This document shows, piece by piece, positions 45,474 to 56,452 of a stretch of 64,000 nt of DNA. The stretch's first letter is position 1. Every line of letters starts with the position of its first letter. A program made the translations under genes and the position numbers. The stretch is from Phoma sp. XZ068 (Eukaryota > Ascomycota > Dothideomycetes > Pleosporales > Didymellaceae): assembly GCA_004835665.1 (NCBI GenBank), contig ML240445.1, forward strand, positions 806,001 through 870,000. Reading direction: 5' to 3'. The notes under the pieces are model-generated. The model was not told where the DNA came from, searched no databases, and saw nothing but the letters and a program-made list of their open reading frames with translations.

Positions 45474-48400
45474 ATGTCCTTAGGCCATGCCCGCCAGCGT
45501 TCCAACTCGGCAAAGGGCTCCTCAATTCGATCAGACGTCAAGTTCCAGATACCCACACCCAGTATCACCCCACAGAATGACGAATTCGCTTTCCAGCCAT
45601 GCGCGGCAACAGGGTCGTTTTTGCTGTATGCGCAGCAGAACATAATATACTGCCTCCATCACGATACCCTGGCGATAGAAAGGAAATTCGAGAGACACAG
45701 AGAAGATGTCGCATGGATCTCCACCGACAACGTTAGCGAGCGCGGAGCTGGCCGACTAGTCCTGAGCTACGACACAGGCTCGACAGCAATAGTGTGGGAT
45801 TTGTTGACCGGGGACGAAGTCGCACGCTTTGCGTCGTATGAGCAAATACGGGTAGCGACGTGGATGAGGAACGGGAATGTTGCGTTTGGTGAGTACCAAA
45901 GCACCGGGTCGCAACTGCCCAAACTCGAGCTGATGATGCAACAGGCAACGCGCAGGGCAACATTATTCTATTTGAGCCTTCCACCTCCGAACACCTCTCC
46001 GCAAGAACCATTTTTGACCCAATCACTGCACTTGCGCCAGCTTCCGACTGCCGCACGTTCGCAATTGGGTACGTACTGTCCAAATATTCACTGGGCTTTA
46101 CTGATACTATGCAGTTATCACAATGGCTCGATCCTCATTGCAACACTACAGCCCTCATTCACCATCCTCCACACCCTCACTACTCCTCGAATCCCATCCC
46201 CCATTGCAGGACTAGCATGGCATGGATCTTCCTCAAAGCAGAAGTCTGAAATGTTGGCCGCACAAGCATCAGATGGCGACCTAAGAGTGTGGAGTGTCCC
46301 AAAGAGCTCACATGGCGGCGACGCACCTTGCGTCATTCGTGTGCTCAACCAATCTGACCAAAGAGAACCCGGGCCCTGTTGGTTTTCTTGGTCGAAGAAC
46401 GGAAGAATTGTACAATACACCGAGGGGTACGTACTGCACCATCTTCTTACGCTTAGGTAGTGTACTGACTGTGCTCATAGTCAAACCTGCGCATGGGATG
46501 TCCGTACGAAAAGAGTCAGCTACGAGACCGTCCCTACCACACAAGACGTTGCAGCTATCTGCAGCTATGGCGCCACTGCTACTCTGTTCACCTTGGGCCG
46601 CAACTACAGTGTTCAACAATACGATCTTAATCCCAGTGGCCAGCCATCTATGGTCGCAAATGTCCAGCATGCCCCTGCAAACACACCTCCATCACCACCA
46701 GTGTCCTTAGACGAGCAGAGACAGATACATCTGCAGCTGGAAGAAGAGCCAGTGACAGCACATCCCGTGACAGCGCACCCCATCAAGTCTGCCCCTCAAA
46801 TGCTGCTTGCCTCAGAAGCAAGCGAAGATGAAGATGCTGTCATGTCGCCATTGCAGAAGATTGCAAACGAGCTAGTCGAGCTGGAGGAAGAACGCCGAGA
46901 TCGGGTTGGCCCTTTGAGCCCGGTATCAAGTCGTGGATCGCAGAGCTCGCGATCCTCGGGTGGCAGCGGGCGCCAGCCTCGCTACCGTTATGACAGGCCC
47001 TCTTGGGGTACGGCACGCTCGTTGAGGAGCGCAGCTTCTGGTACGACAGGCACAGTCTTCTCCTCCGGAGAGTCGTCATACGCAGGAGGAGCCTCCCAAG
47101 CCAGTGTGTCCATTCGTTCTGGCACTTCAGCCGCAGCATCATCCCGTTATGGCTCGTCAGCCCTCCGCAAGGAGGTGATGCGCAGCCCTGACGAGTCAAA
47201 GAAGACCCAGAAGATGGACTTGTTCCCTTTCACTAAGGCTAGATTAGCCGATGTTCCTTTCCGACCTACAGAGATGGGTCCCGAGCGCACACCCAATGAC
47301 CTGAGGAGGAACTTACTCAAGGTTGTGTTTGGATGGGAAAATGACATCGATGAGCTTATTCGTGATGAGCTCGCACGCCACAGCCCTGGATCAGCTGCAG
47401 CAGTTCTACTTTCCAAGTGGCTAGGTGACCTTGGAGCCGACTTCATGGCTTCGATGGTTGGTTCCGAGTCTATGACTTCGTCCGACTGGATGTTGCTTGC
47501 TCTTAGTAATATGGGCCAAGGGTCGCAAAAGAAGGTTGGAGAGGCATTTGTGCAGCGACTGCTCGAAAAAGGCGACATCCACCCTGCGGTTGCCATTCTC
47601 CTAGGGTTGGGTGAACACAACGACGCTATTGAAGTCTATGTCTCTCAAAAGCACTACATGGAAGCAGTATTGCTGACCTGCTTGATCTTCCCTGTTGACT
47701 GGCAGAGACAGTCTCATCTCGTCAGGAAGTGGGGAGAAGCTGCGGTCGCTAAAGGCAAGGCCGAGCTGGCAGTCAGGTGCTTTTCCTGCATGGGTTTAGA
47801 GACGACCGAGCCATGGTTTTCTCCGCGAGCTCAAGACGCTGTTTTCTCTGCGCAAAAGCAAGCTCTACTGGGTTCCCAGCTCAGCCCGCCCTTGTCGCCA
47901 CCCAGCGTGGGTAGCAGCAGAGTTGCGGCTAGGATGGCATCTCTCAAGCTTGTCACAGACTTTTCTCGTGGCCCCCAGCCTAGGCAAATCGTTCGCGGAG
48001 AGGAAGATGCACGAACTCCTATGCACGCCGGTAGTACGCCTATTGCTGAGTCTGCAACAACTCCGGCAGTCGGCACCCATGGTTGGATTGGCCGCAACGC
48101 TACCCGAGACAGGTCTCTGGAACCTTCTTCTGCACGAACAGCAACTCCTGGAGCGTATGGAAGGAAGCGAATGCCATCTCGGTCAGATGCTGGACGTTCA
48201 ACGACAACCAACGAAAGTCTAGCATCTCTTGCAATTCCCGACCGTGGACAACGAGGAGAGTCAAAGCCAAGGACAGCTATCGACAATATTGGCCGCGAGG
48301 CGGAAACTCTCCCATTCTCAACCCGACGAGCCACCTCCGGAGGTAATGCAAGTGACCTCATGCTCTCAGCAGCCACATTTGCACCTGCTAAACTCGACGA

Positions 48401-50600
48401 CCACCTTCCCTCCCCAGCTGTTGGCGTGTTTGACGCCTACAAGGAAAGGAAGACGGTATCTCGCACCAGCTCCCGCAGCCGCAATCAACGAGACCTTCAC
48501 CTGGCCATGGACTCGACTGTCGTTGAGGCAGGCCCAGACACCCACTACACCAACAATCTCAGCCCGCCACTGACAGGCGCGAGTCTAAAGAGCGCCAAAG
48601 CCCGTAGCATCGACCAGTACATTAGCAGCCTCGATGAAGCCACCCACTTCGCTCGTGAGCGTGCCGATTCCAGGACTGAAGAGAGACCTGCCTCTCGTAC
48701 AGCAAGAACTCGCAGTCGTACCCGTGAAGAGTCTCAAGGTCGCGGGCGAGCTGATATCCGCTACATTCGACCTGCTAAGCGCTCACCCTCCTCTCCTGTG
48801 CCCATGTCACACGAGGATGCCGGTGTGACCAGTATGAAGGAGGCTGCAACAAACACAGAGACTTACGATGATGAGCGTTTCTACCGAGAGCTTACTTCCC
48901 CAATTGCCACAGAATCAGTCGCGAGCACCCGCAGAGCACGCAGTCGCGCACGATATGGCACGAGTAAACCAAGAGCTTCATCCAAGACTGCACAGCGGGC
49001 CGAGTCTCCTGAGCCCGCCGTGCGTGTACGCAGTAGAGGTAACAGCCGAGCTTCCAGCCGCCGTCCCACCGCCGACCGTGGTCGTAGTGGCATGCGTGGC
49101 GACCGCTCTCCTGAGTCTCCACAGTCAATGCGAGCAGAAGATTTCGGCGCCAGTACAGACATCAACTCCGCTCATCCACGCCAACGCAGTAGCAGCCGGC
49201 AGCCTCGAGAACGCTCAATCAGCAGGAGACCTACACCTGCTGTTCGAGGCCCTAGCCTAACTCGCAATCACGTACGTGCAGGCTCACCTGACTCGATCTC
49301 CTCGAGCCTCCAGGGCGCTCCACGAGCGCGTCCTCTCACTCGCTCCAGGAAGGAACTCGCGGCCAAGGAGCTGGAAGCTCGTAGGCTGTCACTGGCTCGA
49401 CGACCCTCAGCACCGGCAATTCCTCATCCTGAGGAGTTCAAGTTCAGGCCACTGTCCGGTGGACGCTCCAATACTGACGAAATGCTGGGCTCAATCTCAA
49501 TGTACCGTGATCCTATCCAGCGAAGCCAAACAGCAGATCCGATCAACAAGCCCGCAAACAGGTTTCTGGCTAAGGGAACCTCTACCCCTTCTGTTCCCAT
49601 CGGACTCCCAGCCAACCCTCGGGCTATGAGACACCCACGGTACATTTCTGCTGAGCCAGAAGAGGAAGACATCCCTGCTGTGCCGGTCATTCCGCAGAAC
49701 ATCTACGCGCAAGCACAACAGGAGAAAGAGGACGACATTGGCCCTCTGCTGCCCGCAACCACGTTTCTTCCATCAACCACCTTTGGGCAGCCAACGAACC
49801 TTCCTCGCTCAGCATCAGCTCCTCCACAAGAAATCCTTCTCCCCAATGCATTCCCTGGTGTATCGAGGCGTCCATCGCTGACTGGATCTCGCGGCCACTC
49901 ACGAATGAACTCACCGCCCGAGATCTTGCCGCCTTCCAACTACAAGCGCATCAGCCCGCCTCCTTTTAGGAACAGCATTGACGGTGCCGTCAACGAGACT
50001 CAGGTGATCATCATCGAGGAGGAAGATGCCGCACCACCTATGCTGTCTCAGCTTCAACACTTGGGCGCTCCACCCCCTCCACCGCCACCACCGCCTCCGC
50101 CGTTCTCGTTCGGCACCAGCAGCACCCCCAACGGCGTCAGTATCGTGAATGTAAGCATCGAGGAGCAGCCACAGCGTGTTTCTCCCACCAATGCCTCCGC
50201 CACCGGGTCGCCACAAGCTCATCGACGCGGTCGTGGCAGCGTTAGCGAGAATCTTGGTTCCACCTTCAGGCGTGTCACCGATCGCATGCGCAGTACGAGC
50301 CGATCCGGCCACAGGTCTCCGCCAGCCATGCGCGCCGACAATTCCGCTCCTTACGAGAGCGTCCCAGACTACTACTCTCGCAACGCCACGCGCTCACCGG
50401 GCGAAGGCAACAACCTAGACTCGTACTTCAATAGCATGCCGCCGCCACCACCACCGCCTCCGGTGCAGCCATGGGAGCAAGTCATTCCTCCTAACGAGGA
50501 TCAATCCTACTACAAGCACCCCAAGGAGATCCGCGCCAACATGCCGCCGGAGACGCTTCAGGCCGGTGTGTACAAGCCGGAGGCTACCCCCATGATCTAA
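45474..50600 (+). CDS. Large WD40 / alpha-solenoid protein with RS-rich and polyproline tail
   Basis: Four exons (45474-45888, 45945-46068, 46115-46426, 46481-50600) encode about 1656 residues; introns 56, 46 and 54 nt. The first about 400 residues are WD40-like repeats (GSTAIVWDLLTGDEVARF, DGDLRVWSV, TCAWDVRTKRV). A Ser/Gly-rich linker follows. A helical domain at about 525-740 (LFPFTKARLADVPF, LLKVVFGWENDIDELI, AVAILLGLGEHNDAIEVYVSQ) resembles the solenoid annotated as a Gemin5-like TPR region in related fungal proteins. The rest is low complexity: Arg/Ser dipeptides at about 850-1250 and two polyproline runs near 1480 and 1625. The WD40 plus solenoid plan recalls vesicle-coat or RNP scaffolds. 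Precise function is unknown. A 5' non-coding intron is possible, since a CTTGCAG lies 10 bases before the ATG. Confidence 0.85.
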
Positions 50601-51184
50601 GCCTTCGCACACAACAATCCCTATGATCTGAACTCTTCTGTACACGCAACATTAATTCTTGCATCAACCATTTTGAAACGACCTCACGACATGTATCTTC
50701 GGCACAATCTCTCATAACCATTCCGGCAGCATTATCACATCATGATCGAGCGCAGCATCATTATCTTCCAGTAGCATTAGCGGCCTTTTTGTCTTCGGAT
50801 TAAGACTTGGATTGGAGGGACAGCACCTCCAAGCGCTTCGCGGCGGAAATTGTCGATACCCTTTCTTTCTTCTCTTCGTCCGAGTTCGCCTCGCCTTATT
50901 GCAGTGTTGGGTTGTGGCGTCTGTGGTCCGAGGCATGTACGGACATGATACAGGAAGACAGGAGGACAAGAGCCGGATACCATTTCACGTTATTCTAATG
51001 TACATTTTGCCGATTATCTTGCCTATTATCATTGCGACTACTCATTTACTGACTACGTGTTGTTTGTGTTTGCGAGGGAGTGGCTCCGTGTACTCTGCTT
51101 GTATTCGAGTGTTTCCTTGCCCGAGCGACATTAGCGGTACAAGACAGACGCCCCACGGCCAAAAGTGTTCCGACTATCTTTAAC
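50601..51184. other. 3' flank of the WD40 gene
   Basis: Short ORFs only; likely 3' UTR and spacer before the repeat cluster. Confidence 0.5.
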
Positions 51185-51735
51185 TTGTTGTTCTGACTGT
51201 CTTTACGTAGTTGAATCTAGCTTCGAATCATAACACTGTCTGCAATCCTAACGTCGTGTTCAATCCTAACACTGTTTTTGGTTCTAACAGGCTTGAGTTC
51301 TAACACCGTCTTCAGTTCTGAAGTTCTATAGTTTGGACAGCCTTAAGTCCTTACCCTCTTTAGTTCTACCTATCCTTAGCTTTAACCGTCTTTCATCCTT
51401 GCTCTCTTGTCAGTTCTAAAGGTCTTTAGTCTAATTATCTTTAGCGCAATTGCCCTAACGTTGTTGTCTGCTCTAAGTATGATTTGTTTTAATAGTTGTC
51501 TATTTGTTTTTCTAGTAGCCTTGATACTATAGTTTTGGCTGTTCCTATCTAATTTATTCTCACTATCCTTAGTTCGAACAGTTTACAGTTCTAACAGCTG
51601 TTCCTTTGTAGTTCTAATAGTCTATCGTAAAACTATCTTTACTATCAATCTCTACAATCTATGTCTACAGACAATCCCAACACACTCGTCTAGAGCCCCG
51701 ACTATCTCTAGTTCGAACAGTCTTAACATACCCCT
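51185..51735 (+). repeat. Degenerate T-rich repeat array (TTCTAAC...GTCTT units)
   Basis: About 550 bases built from decayed copies of a unit close to AGTTCTAACAGTCTT, with spacing roughly 16-22 bases. Clear copies are near 51281-51312 (GGTTCTAACAGGCTT, AGTTCTAACACCGTCTT), 51571-51600 and 51709-51723. One strand is strongly pyrimidine/T-biased. It has no coding potential and looks like an old minisatellite. Confidence 0.6.
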
Positions 51736-51901
51736 CCCACCAACCTGTACTCCAATCATCTTCATCTAAACCGTGGTATTTCCAACTATTTCATACGTTT
51801 TAGCTACGGCACGCCTAATAATACATCTATCGAGTATTCACGAGTTGAGGAATAAATCAAGCAATGTAAATCACTTTTTCAGAGTGGTTTTTGCCGGGTA
51901 A

Positions 51902-52003
51902 TGTGTTGTTTACAGGAGTGTGCTGTTTACAAGTATGTTCTGTCTACAAGCATATTCTGTTTACAAGCATGTTCTGTCTACAAGAGTGTGCTGTCTACTA
52001 AAA
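51902..52003 (+). repeat. 17-bp tandem repeat, six copies
   Basis: Six consecutive 17-base units start at 51902, 51919, 51936, 51953, 51970 and 51987. The consensus is about TGTTCTGTCTACAAGCA; variants alternate TGTGCTGT and TGTTCTGT, and TTTAC and TCTAC. The last unit is the most diverged. Confidence 0.85.
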
Positions 52004-52250
52004 AGACATTCAGAGGACTTTATAACAACAAGGCAATCGAGAAAGCACAATACACAAGTGCAGTAGACAGGGTTGTAGAGTATGTATATATGTACATCTA
52101 TTGCTTATACGTACGTATGTATCTTGTCGAACGTATGTTCATATGCTAATGGACGGTATGTATGCATGTGTAGATATAGTATGCTCATTGCGTCTACGAA
52201 TATATCTCGTACACATGCATGTTGTATGCTGCATGCTGCATCTTCACTGC

Positions 52251-52283
52251 TTGTATGTATGTATGTATGTATGTACGTATATA
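52251..52283 (+). repeat. (TGTA)n microsatellite
   Basis: About seven GTAT/TGTA tetranucleotides followed by an imperfect GTACGTATATAT end; related ATGTATAT-rich sequence is at 52079-52150. Confidence 0.85.
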
Positions 52284-52359
52284 TCTATGCAAATCCCACC
52301 GCCGCGCTGCGCCTTCAAAGTGATCAAGTGAGTAGGTGAATGAGTAAGTAACGAAAGAT

Positions 52360-52387
52360 ATGCAATATGCAATATGCAATACGCAAT
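52360..52387 (+). repeat. 7-bp tandem repeat (ATGCAAT)x4
   Basis: Four consecutive heptamers, the fourth being ACGCAAT. Confidence 0.85.
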
Positions 52388-52562
52388 ACGAAGGAGATGT
52401 AGATGTAAATCTAGATGTGATGCAGAAACGTAAAGTCAAGTCAACGACAAACGCCAACGGAAGTGCCATGCCGCTATACTCCAGAGTAAATCAAACCTCC
52501 CAGACGAAGCAACCAACAATGCGAGTGTGAAAAATGCACGCTCAGAATCAATAACAGTAAAC

Positions 52563-52564
52563 GA

Positions 52565-52599
<35 letters not shown>
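52563..52599 (+). repeat. (GA)n microsatellite
   Basis: About 37 bases of GA dinucleotide with one interruption, ending three bases before the MCH1 stop codon (minus strand), so it lies at the start of that gene's 3' UTR. Confidence 0.9.
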
Positions 52600-52601
52600 C
52601 A

Positions 52602-54428
52602 TCACACAGCAACACCCCTTCTAACCCACCCCCCAGGCCCCCTCCACGCATAAACCCACAACCCCATAGCCAACCAGACACACCCCGCCATCGCCCAAAA
52701 CGTAGGGGCATAGCACTGCCGCCCATAACAAAGCACATCATCTACATCCCTCTCGCCCACACCCATACTATCCGCACCCCGCTGATACACAGCCGCGTAA
52801 ATAGCGCCCCAGAGGGTAGCACCCGCAGCGGGCGTCATGGCGAGAATCCCCCAGTTTGTGCCAAAGTTTTCGACGCCCCAGACTACGCTGACGACGATCG
52901 GGGTGAGGCTGAATACGGCGCCGTAGCCTGCGCCGATGAGGGAGGAGACGAGGGCGAAGCGGGAGGGGTGGTTTTGGATTAGCCCCGAGGCGAGGAGGAG
53001 TTGGCCGAGGGAGAGGAGGAAGGCGAATGCGAGGAGGAAGGTTATGCGGCTTACGGTGAAGCGGCGGGGGTGTGGGGGGAGCGAGGAGAGGCTGTTTGCG
53101 ATGCTGTCTGGGCCTTGGAGGTGGTGGCGTGCAGGGGCGACGGGGGCGAGGATGTCGCTGAGTGTGCCGGTGATCAGACGGGCGAGGGTCGAGGTGATGG
53201 CGACGATGGAGACGTGGGTTGCGGGGGTTGTGCTGACGTCGACGTGTGGCGGGGTGAGGGTGTTGATGATGGTGCCGAGGTTGTTGATGAAGGCTTCGCC
53301 AGGCCCGGTGACGAGGAAGAAGCCGCCTGCGAGCCACCACATGGTGGGGTCGAGGATGTAGCGGCGGGTTTCTTCGTTGAGGAGCCAGGTCTTCTTGCGG
53401 GCTTCCTCTTCATGGCGTGCTTTGAGGGCTGCGGCCTCGGACTGGAGGAAGTCGAAGGTGGAGTCAGACAGGTCGTGAGGGGGGAGGGTGCCGTAGCCGT
53501 GGTTGTGGGCGGCGGCGGTGAAGAAGTCGTCGTGGGCGAGGAGGCCGGAACGCTCGAGCTCTTCGACGGCTTCGTCGATGAGGCCCTCCTCGTCGATGAT
53601 GCGGAGGGTCACGGTGCCAATGGAGCCGACGGCGAGGAGGAGGATGCCGAGGAACAGGAAGAAGCGGAAGACGTCGACGTCGCCCCTGCTGCCGTCGGGG
53701 TTCTTCTCGTTGAGCAGGTGGGCGCCGACCTGGCTCTGCCACATGCCGCTCAGGCCAAAGGCGGCGATGGGGACGGCCAGGGCAATGCCCTTTGCGTTGC
53801 CGCGGCCAAAGTTCTTCGCGCACGTCGTCACGGCGGAGAGGTACATGCAGCTGGTGCCCATGCCGACGGCGAAGAAGGCCAGCACCATGACGCCAAACGG
53901 CCAGCCGTGGCCGCCGGCAGACGGCGGAGGGCCGCTCCTGTACGCAAAGGCGGCCATCAAGTAGCCAAAGCCAAAGAACCCCCCCGACAGAGCCGAGGGC
54001 GCGCCCGGCCCCAGGCGGTCGCACAGGTAGCCAAACAGCGGCACGGGCAGGTACATGCCCAGCTCGGCGACGATGCTGACAATGTTGACCTGGAACTGGG
54101 TGTAGTGCAGGCGGCTCTGGAACAGGTGGCCGTACAGCGAGTAGGCGGTGATGCTGCCGGCGCAGAGGCAGTTGACAATGGCCCAGGCGAAGCTCAGCCA
54201 GCGCACCAGCAGGCGCTGCAGACGGTCGCGGTCGCGCTCCATGACGCCCTCGGCGACCTGCTCGAAGAAGCTGCCGGCGTAGCTGTTGTCGTTGCTGTTG
54301 TCGGTGCCGGGCCCGTGGGCGGAGGACGTGTCGGAGCCGGCGAGCAGCGGGCGGCGCGGCGAGTGGTAGTCGAGCTTGTCGATGCCCAGGTGGGCGCTGC
54401 TGCGCTTGGACGAGGATGGGGACGGCAT
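52602..54428 (-). CDS. mch1: MCH1-type major facilitator transporter
   Basis: A vacuolar/plasma-membrane transporter of the MCH1 group (monocarboxylate-transporter-like MFS, nodulin-like subfamily); yeast Mch1 has no firmly known substrate. It is a single exon of 608 residues. About 90 hydrophilic N-terminal residues precede the first span (WLSFAWAIVNCLCAGSI). Twelve spans are expected, split by a long acidic loop (about 280-365, containing the GYGTLPPHDLSDSTFDFLQSE segment). Family-like motifs include GYLCDRLGPGAP after span 2 and RLITGTLSDIL in the second half. Codon use is extremely GC-rich at third positions compared with most neighbours, which creates long false ORFs on the other strand. 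Divergent from rrp42. Confidence 0.88.
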   Translation of the reverse strand: MPSPSSSKRSSAHLGIDKLDYHSPRRPLLAGSDTSSAHGPGTDNSNDNSYAGSFFEQVAEGVMERDRDRLQRLLVRWLSFAWAIVNCLCAGSITAYSLYGHLFQSRLHYTQFQVNIVSIVAELGMYLPVPLFGYLCDRLGPGAPSALSGGFFGFGYLMAAFAYRSGPPPSAGGHGWPFGVMVLAFFAVGMGTSCMYLSAVTTCAKNFGRGNAKGIALAVPIAAFGLSGMWQSQVGAHLLNEKNPDGSRGDVDVFRFFLFLGILLLAVGSIGTVTLRIIDEEGLIDEAVEELERSGLLAHDDFFTAAAHNHGYGTLPPHDLSDSTFDFLQSEAAALKARHEEEARKKTWLLNEETRRYILDPTMWWLAGGFFLVTGPGEAFINNLGTIINTLTPPHVDVSTTPATHVSIVAITSTLARLITGTLSDILAPVAPARHHLQGPDSIANSLSSLPPHPRRFTVSRITFLLAFAFLLSLGQLLLASGLIQNHPSRFALVSSLIGAGYGAVFSLTPIVVSVVWGVENFGTNWGILAMTPAAGATLWGAIYAAVYQRGADSMGVGERDVDDVLCYGRQCYAPTFWAMAGCVWLAMGLWVYAWRGPGGWVRRGVAV

Positions 54429-54794
54429 GCTGTGCGACGGGGGGCAGGTGACGACTCGATTGGGCGGACTATGGTGACGGTGATTGCGACGGCATTACAG
54501 GGCCATGGCGCGCGACGTCTGGAAGACAGCAGCACAAAGGAGCGTCGTGTCTCGCAATTGAGGACGTCTGGATGTCTAGGGTGATTGCAGTCCGGCGGTC
54601 AGGGCGACAGCACATCTCGCGTTCGTCGTCGCTGGTGCTAGCCGTCATGGCGTCACCCGCTGATTCGCCAGCCCCACCCGCCTGCAACAAAAGTTCGGGC
54701 TCTCAGTAAACACCACGCCGCGCCGCAGCCATTGCCAGCCGCCATTGACAACCGCCACGCCAGCCGCCATTGACGACCGCCACCGACCGTCGCC
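54429..54794. promoter_or_regulatory. Divergent promoter mch1 / rrp42
   Basis: 366 bases between the two start codons, GC-rich. It contains a perfect-but-one tandem duplication of 25 bases just before the rrp42 ATG (separate entry). Confidence 0.55.
54735..54784 (+). repeat. 25-bp tandem duplication in rrp42 leader
   Basis: Two adjacent 25-base units (54735-54759, 54760-54784) starting CCAGCCGCCATTGAC and differing by about one internal base; a partial third copy (CGCAGCCATTG) precedes them. They end 10 bases before the ATG at 54795. Confidence 0.8.
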
Positions 54795-55905
54795 ATGCCG
54801 CCCCAGGCCGCCCTCGTCAACCTCTCGCCCGCCGAGCTCTCATTCCTGCGCTCCACCCTCAGCCAGACGCCGCCGCTGCGCCTCGATGTCACAAAGGGCC
54901 CGCGCGACTTCCGCTCCATGCGCGCCGAGTTCGACGTGCTGCCCAGCGCAAACGGCAGCGCCCGCATAGCCCTGGAGGACGGGACAGAGGCGCTGGTTGG
55001 CGTCAAGGCCGAGGTCGAGCGCACGCCGCAGCAGCCCGTCCTGGGCCAGCCAGACAATGTCGTCATGCACAACGGCGACGACGACAGTCATGGCAAGGGC
55101 CAGGGCCAGAACGGGTGGATCGAGATGAGCGTCGACGTCCCCGGCTTCCGCGACGACGACGCCCTGCCCGTCTTCCTCGCCTCGATGCTGACCGAGAGTC
55201 TGCTCGCGAGTGGAGACTTGAAAGATCGACTATACATCAACCGCCGCTTCCACTGGAAACTCTACATCGACGTGCGTCCTGCTTCCACCTCACCCCACAC
55301 ACAGCTAACATCCCCAGATCCTCCTCCTCTCCCCCCCGCTCTCCTACCCCCTCGGCCTCCTCTCCATGGCCACCCACCTCGCCCTCCTCACCACCCACCT
55401 CCCCGCTCTCAAATCCGAAAAAGACGAAGACCCCCTCTTCGACGACGACTGGGCCGCCTCCTCCCCGCTGTACCCCAAATCCACCTCTCCCAGCACCCCC
55501 CGCTCCAAACCCCCCGTCATCATCCTCGCCATCGCCGTCGGACCAAACATCCTCTTCGACCCCTGCAAGGAAGAACTCGCCGTCGCAGACGCCGTCCTAG
55601 CAATCGCATGCACCTCATCACCAACAGGGGCACGCATCGTCTCGATCCGGTCTATTGATCCCCCGAGCCATCTCACGCCGCCTGCGGTCCCGAACGCCAT
55701 GAATTCCGCGACGGGGGGCACGGTGCCAGAGGGGAGTGCGGTCGCGCTGACGATGCGCGAGGTGAGTGCTGAGAGTGGAGTTTGGAGTGCGCCCCGGGGT
55801 GGGATGAAGAGGGGGCTTGTTGGGAGGGTAGTGGAGATGGTTGTTGAGAGGGGGGGAGTTGCGGACGATGTTATTGGTGCTTTGGCGGGGATTGAGGTGG
55901 GGTGA
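54795..55905 (+). CDS. rrp42: Exosome core subunit RRP42 (RNase PH fold)
   Basis: A ring subunit of the nuclear and cytoplasmic RNA exosome; in fungi the RNase PH ring is structural, not catalytic. Exons 54795-55271 and 55318-55905 encode 354 residues; the 46-nt intron has a GTGCGT donor and a CTAAC branch site. The N-terminus (LSPAELSFLRSTLSQTPPLRLD) is typical of Rrp42, followed by the first RNase PH half (SARIALEDGTEALVGVKAEVE) and, after the intron, the second half (PPVIILAIAVGPNILFDPCKEEL). Third positions are almost all G/C in the first part. The C-terminal 60 residues are Gly/Val-rich and less typical. Ends convergent with the kinase gene. Confidence 0.9.
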
Positions 55906-56452
55906 AAAAAAATGACAGTGAAGCGAGTAATTGAAATGAAGATATGGACGGCATGGTATGATGGCTGCCGTGCACTGGCATAGAAGCCAGCGCTGGGTTG
56001 ATGAAGACACCTGCGTCGCTGGAAAGACGAGCAGGTGAGAAGAAGACTCACCCAGTAAGACGAGAAGAGGACATGGAAGCTCCGAGAAAAGTGAGCAGGG
56101 ACCTCTATATTGTAGTATAGTATACCTCTGAGATTGAGTCCAGCCGGCGAGCGGAATGAATACCATCTGCCACTCTACACTTCTTGCTTTTCAAGTTCAT
56201 GGATATTTGCTGTGTGGAAAATATTACCTCAAATCACTAGTACACTGTGCACACCGTAGACTGTTGCAATGAGGGTGGTGAGTATGTCGTTATTCGTAGT
56301 GTACAAGTACAGTACATGCCAAGTCTATGTTTTTGGGTATCGTTATCATGCGCTCTTCTTCTTCCTGTATCACTCACAACGCTGCTTTCTGCTTTCCTGG
56401 TCTGCACATGCCTCCAAACACGTCATCCACCTCTTACCTCAACCCTTCATAT
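55906..56452. other. 3' flanks of rrp42 and the kinase gene
   Basis: About 550 bases between convergent stop codons, starting with an A-run next to the rrp42 stop. No gene seen. Confidence 0.5.

Noticed and set aside
51901..52149. Short ORF translating the 17-bp repeat into Cys/Tyr-rich repeats
   Set aside because: The repeat period is not a multiple of three and the frame has no conserved features; it is a satellite, not a gene.
51902..52387. Possible CRISPR-like array
   Set aside because: The host is a eukaryote, and the repeats are directly adjacent without unique spacers.
53001..54584. 527-codon open frame on the plus strand opposite mch1
   Set aside because: It is exactly antisense to a well-supported transporter whose third positions are nearly all G/C, which removes stops from the other strand. 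The product is Glu/Gly/Val-rich with no domain.
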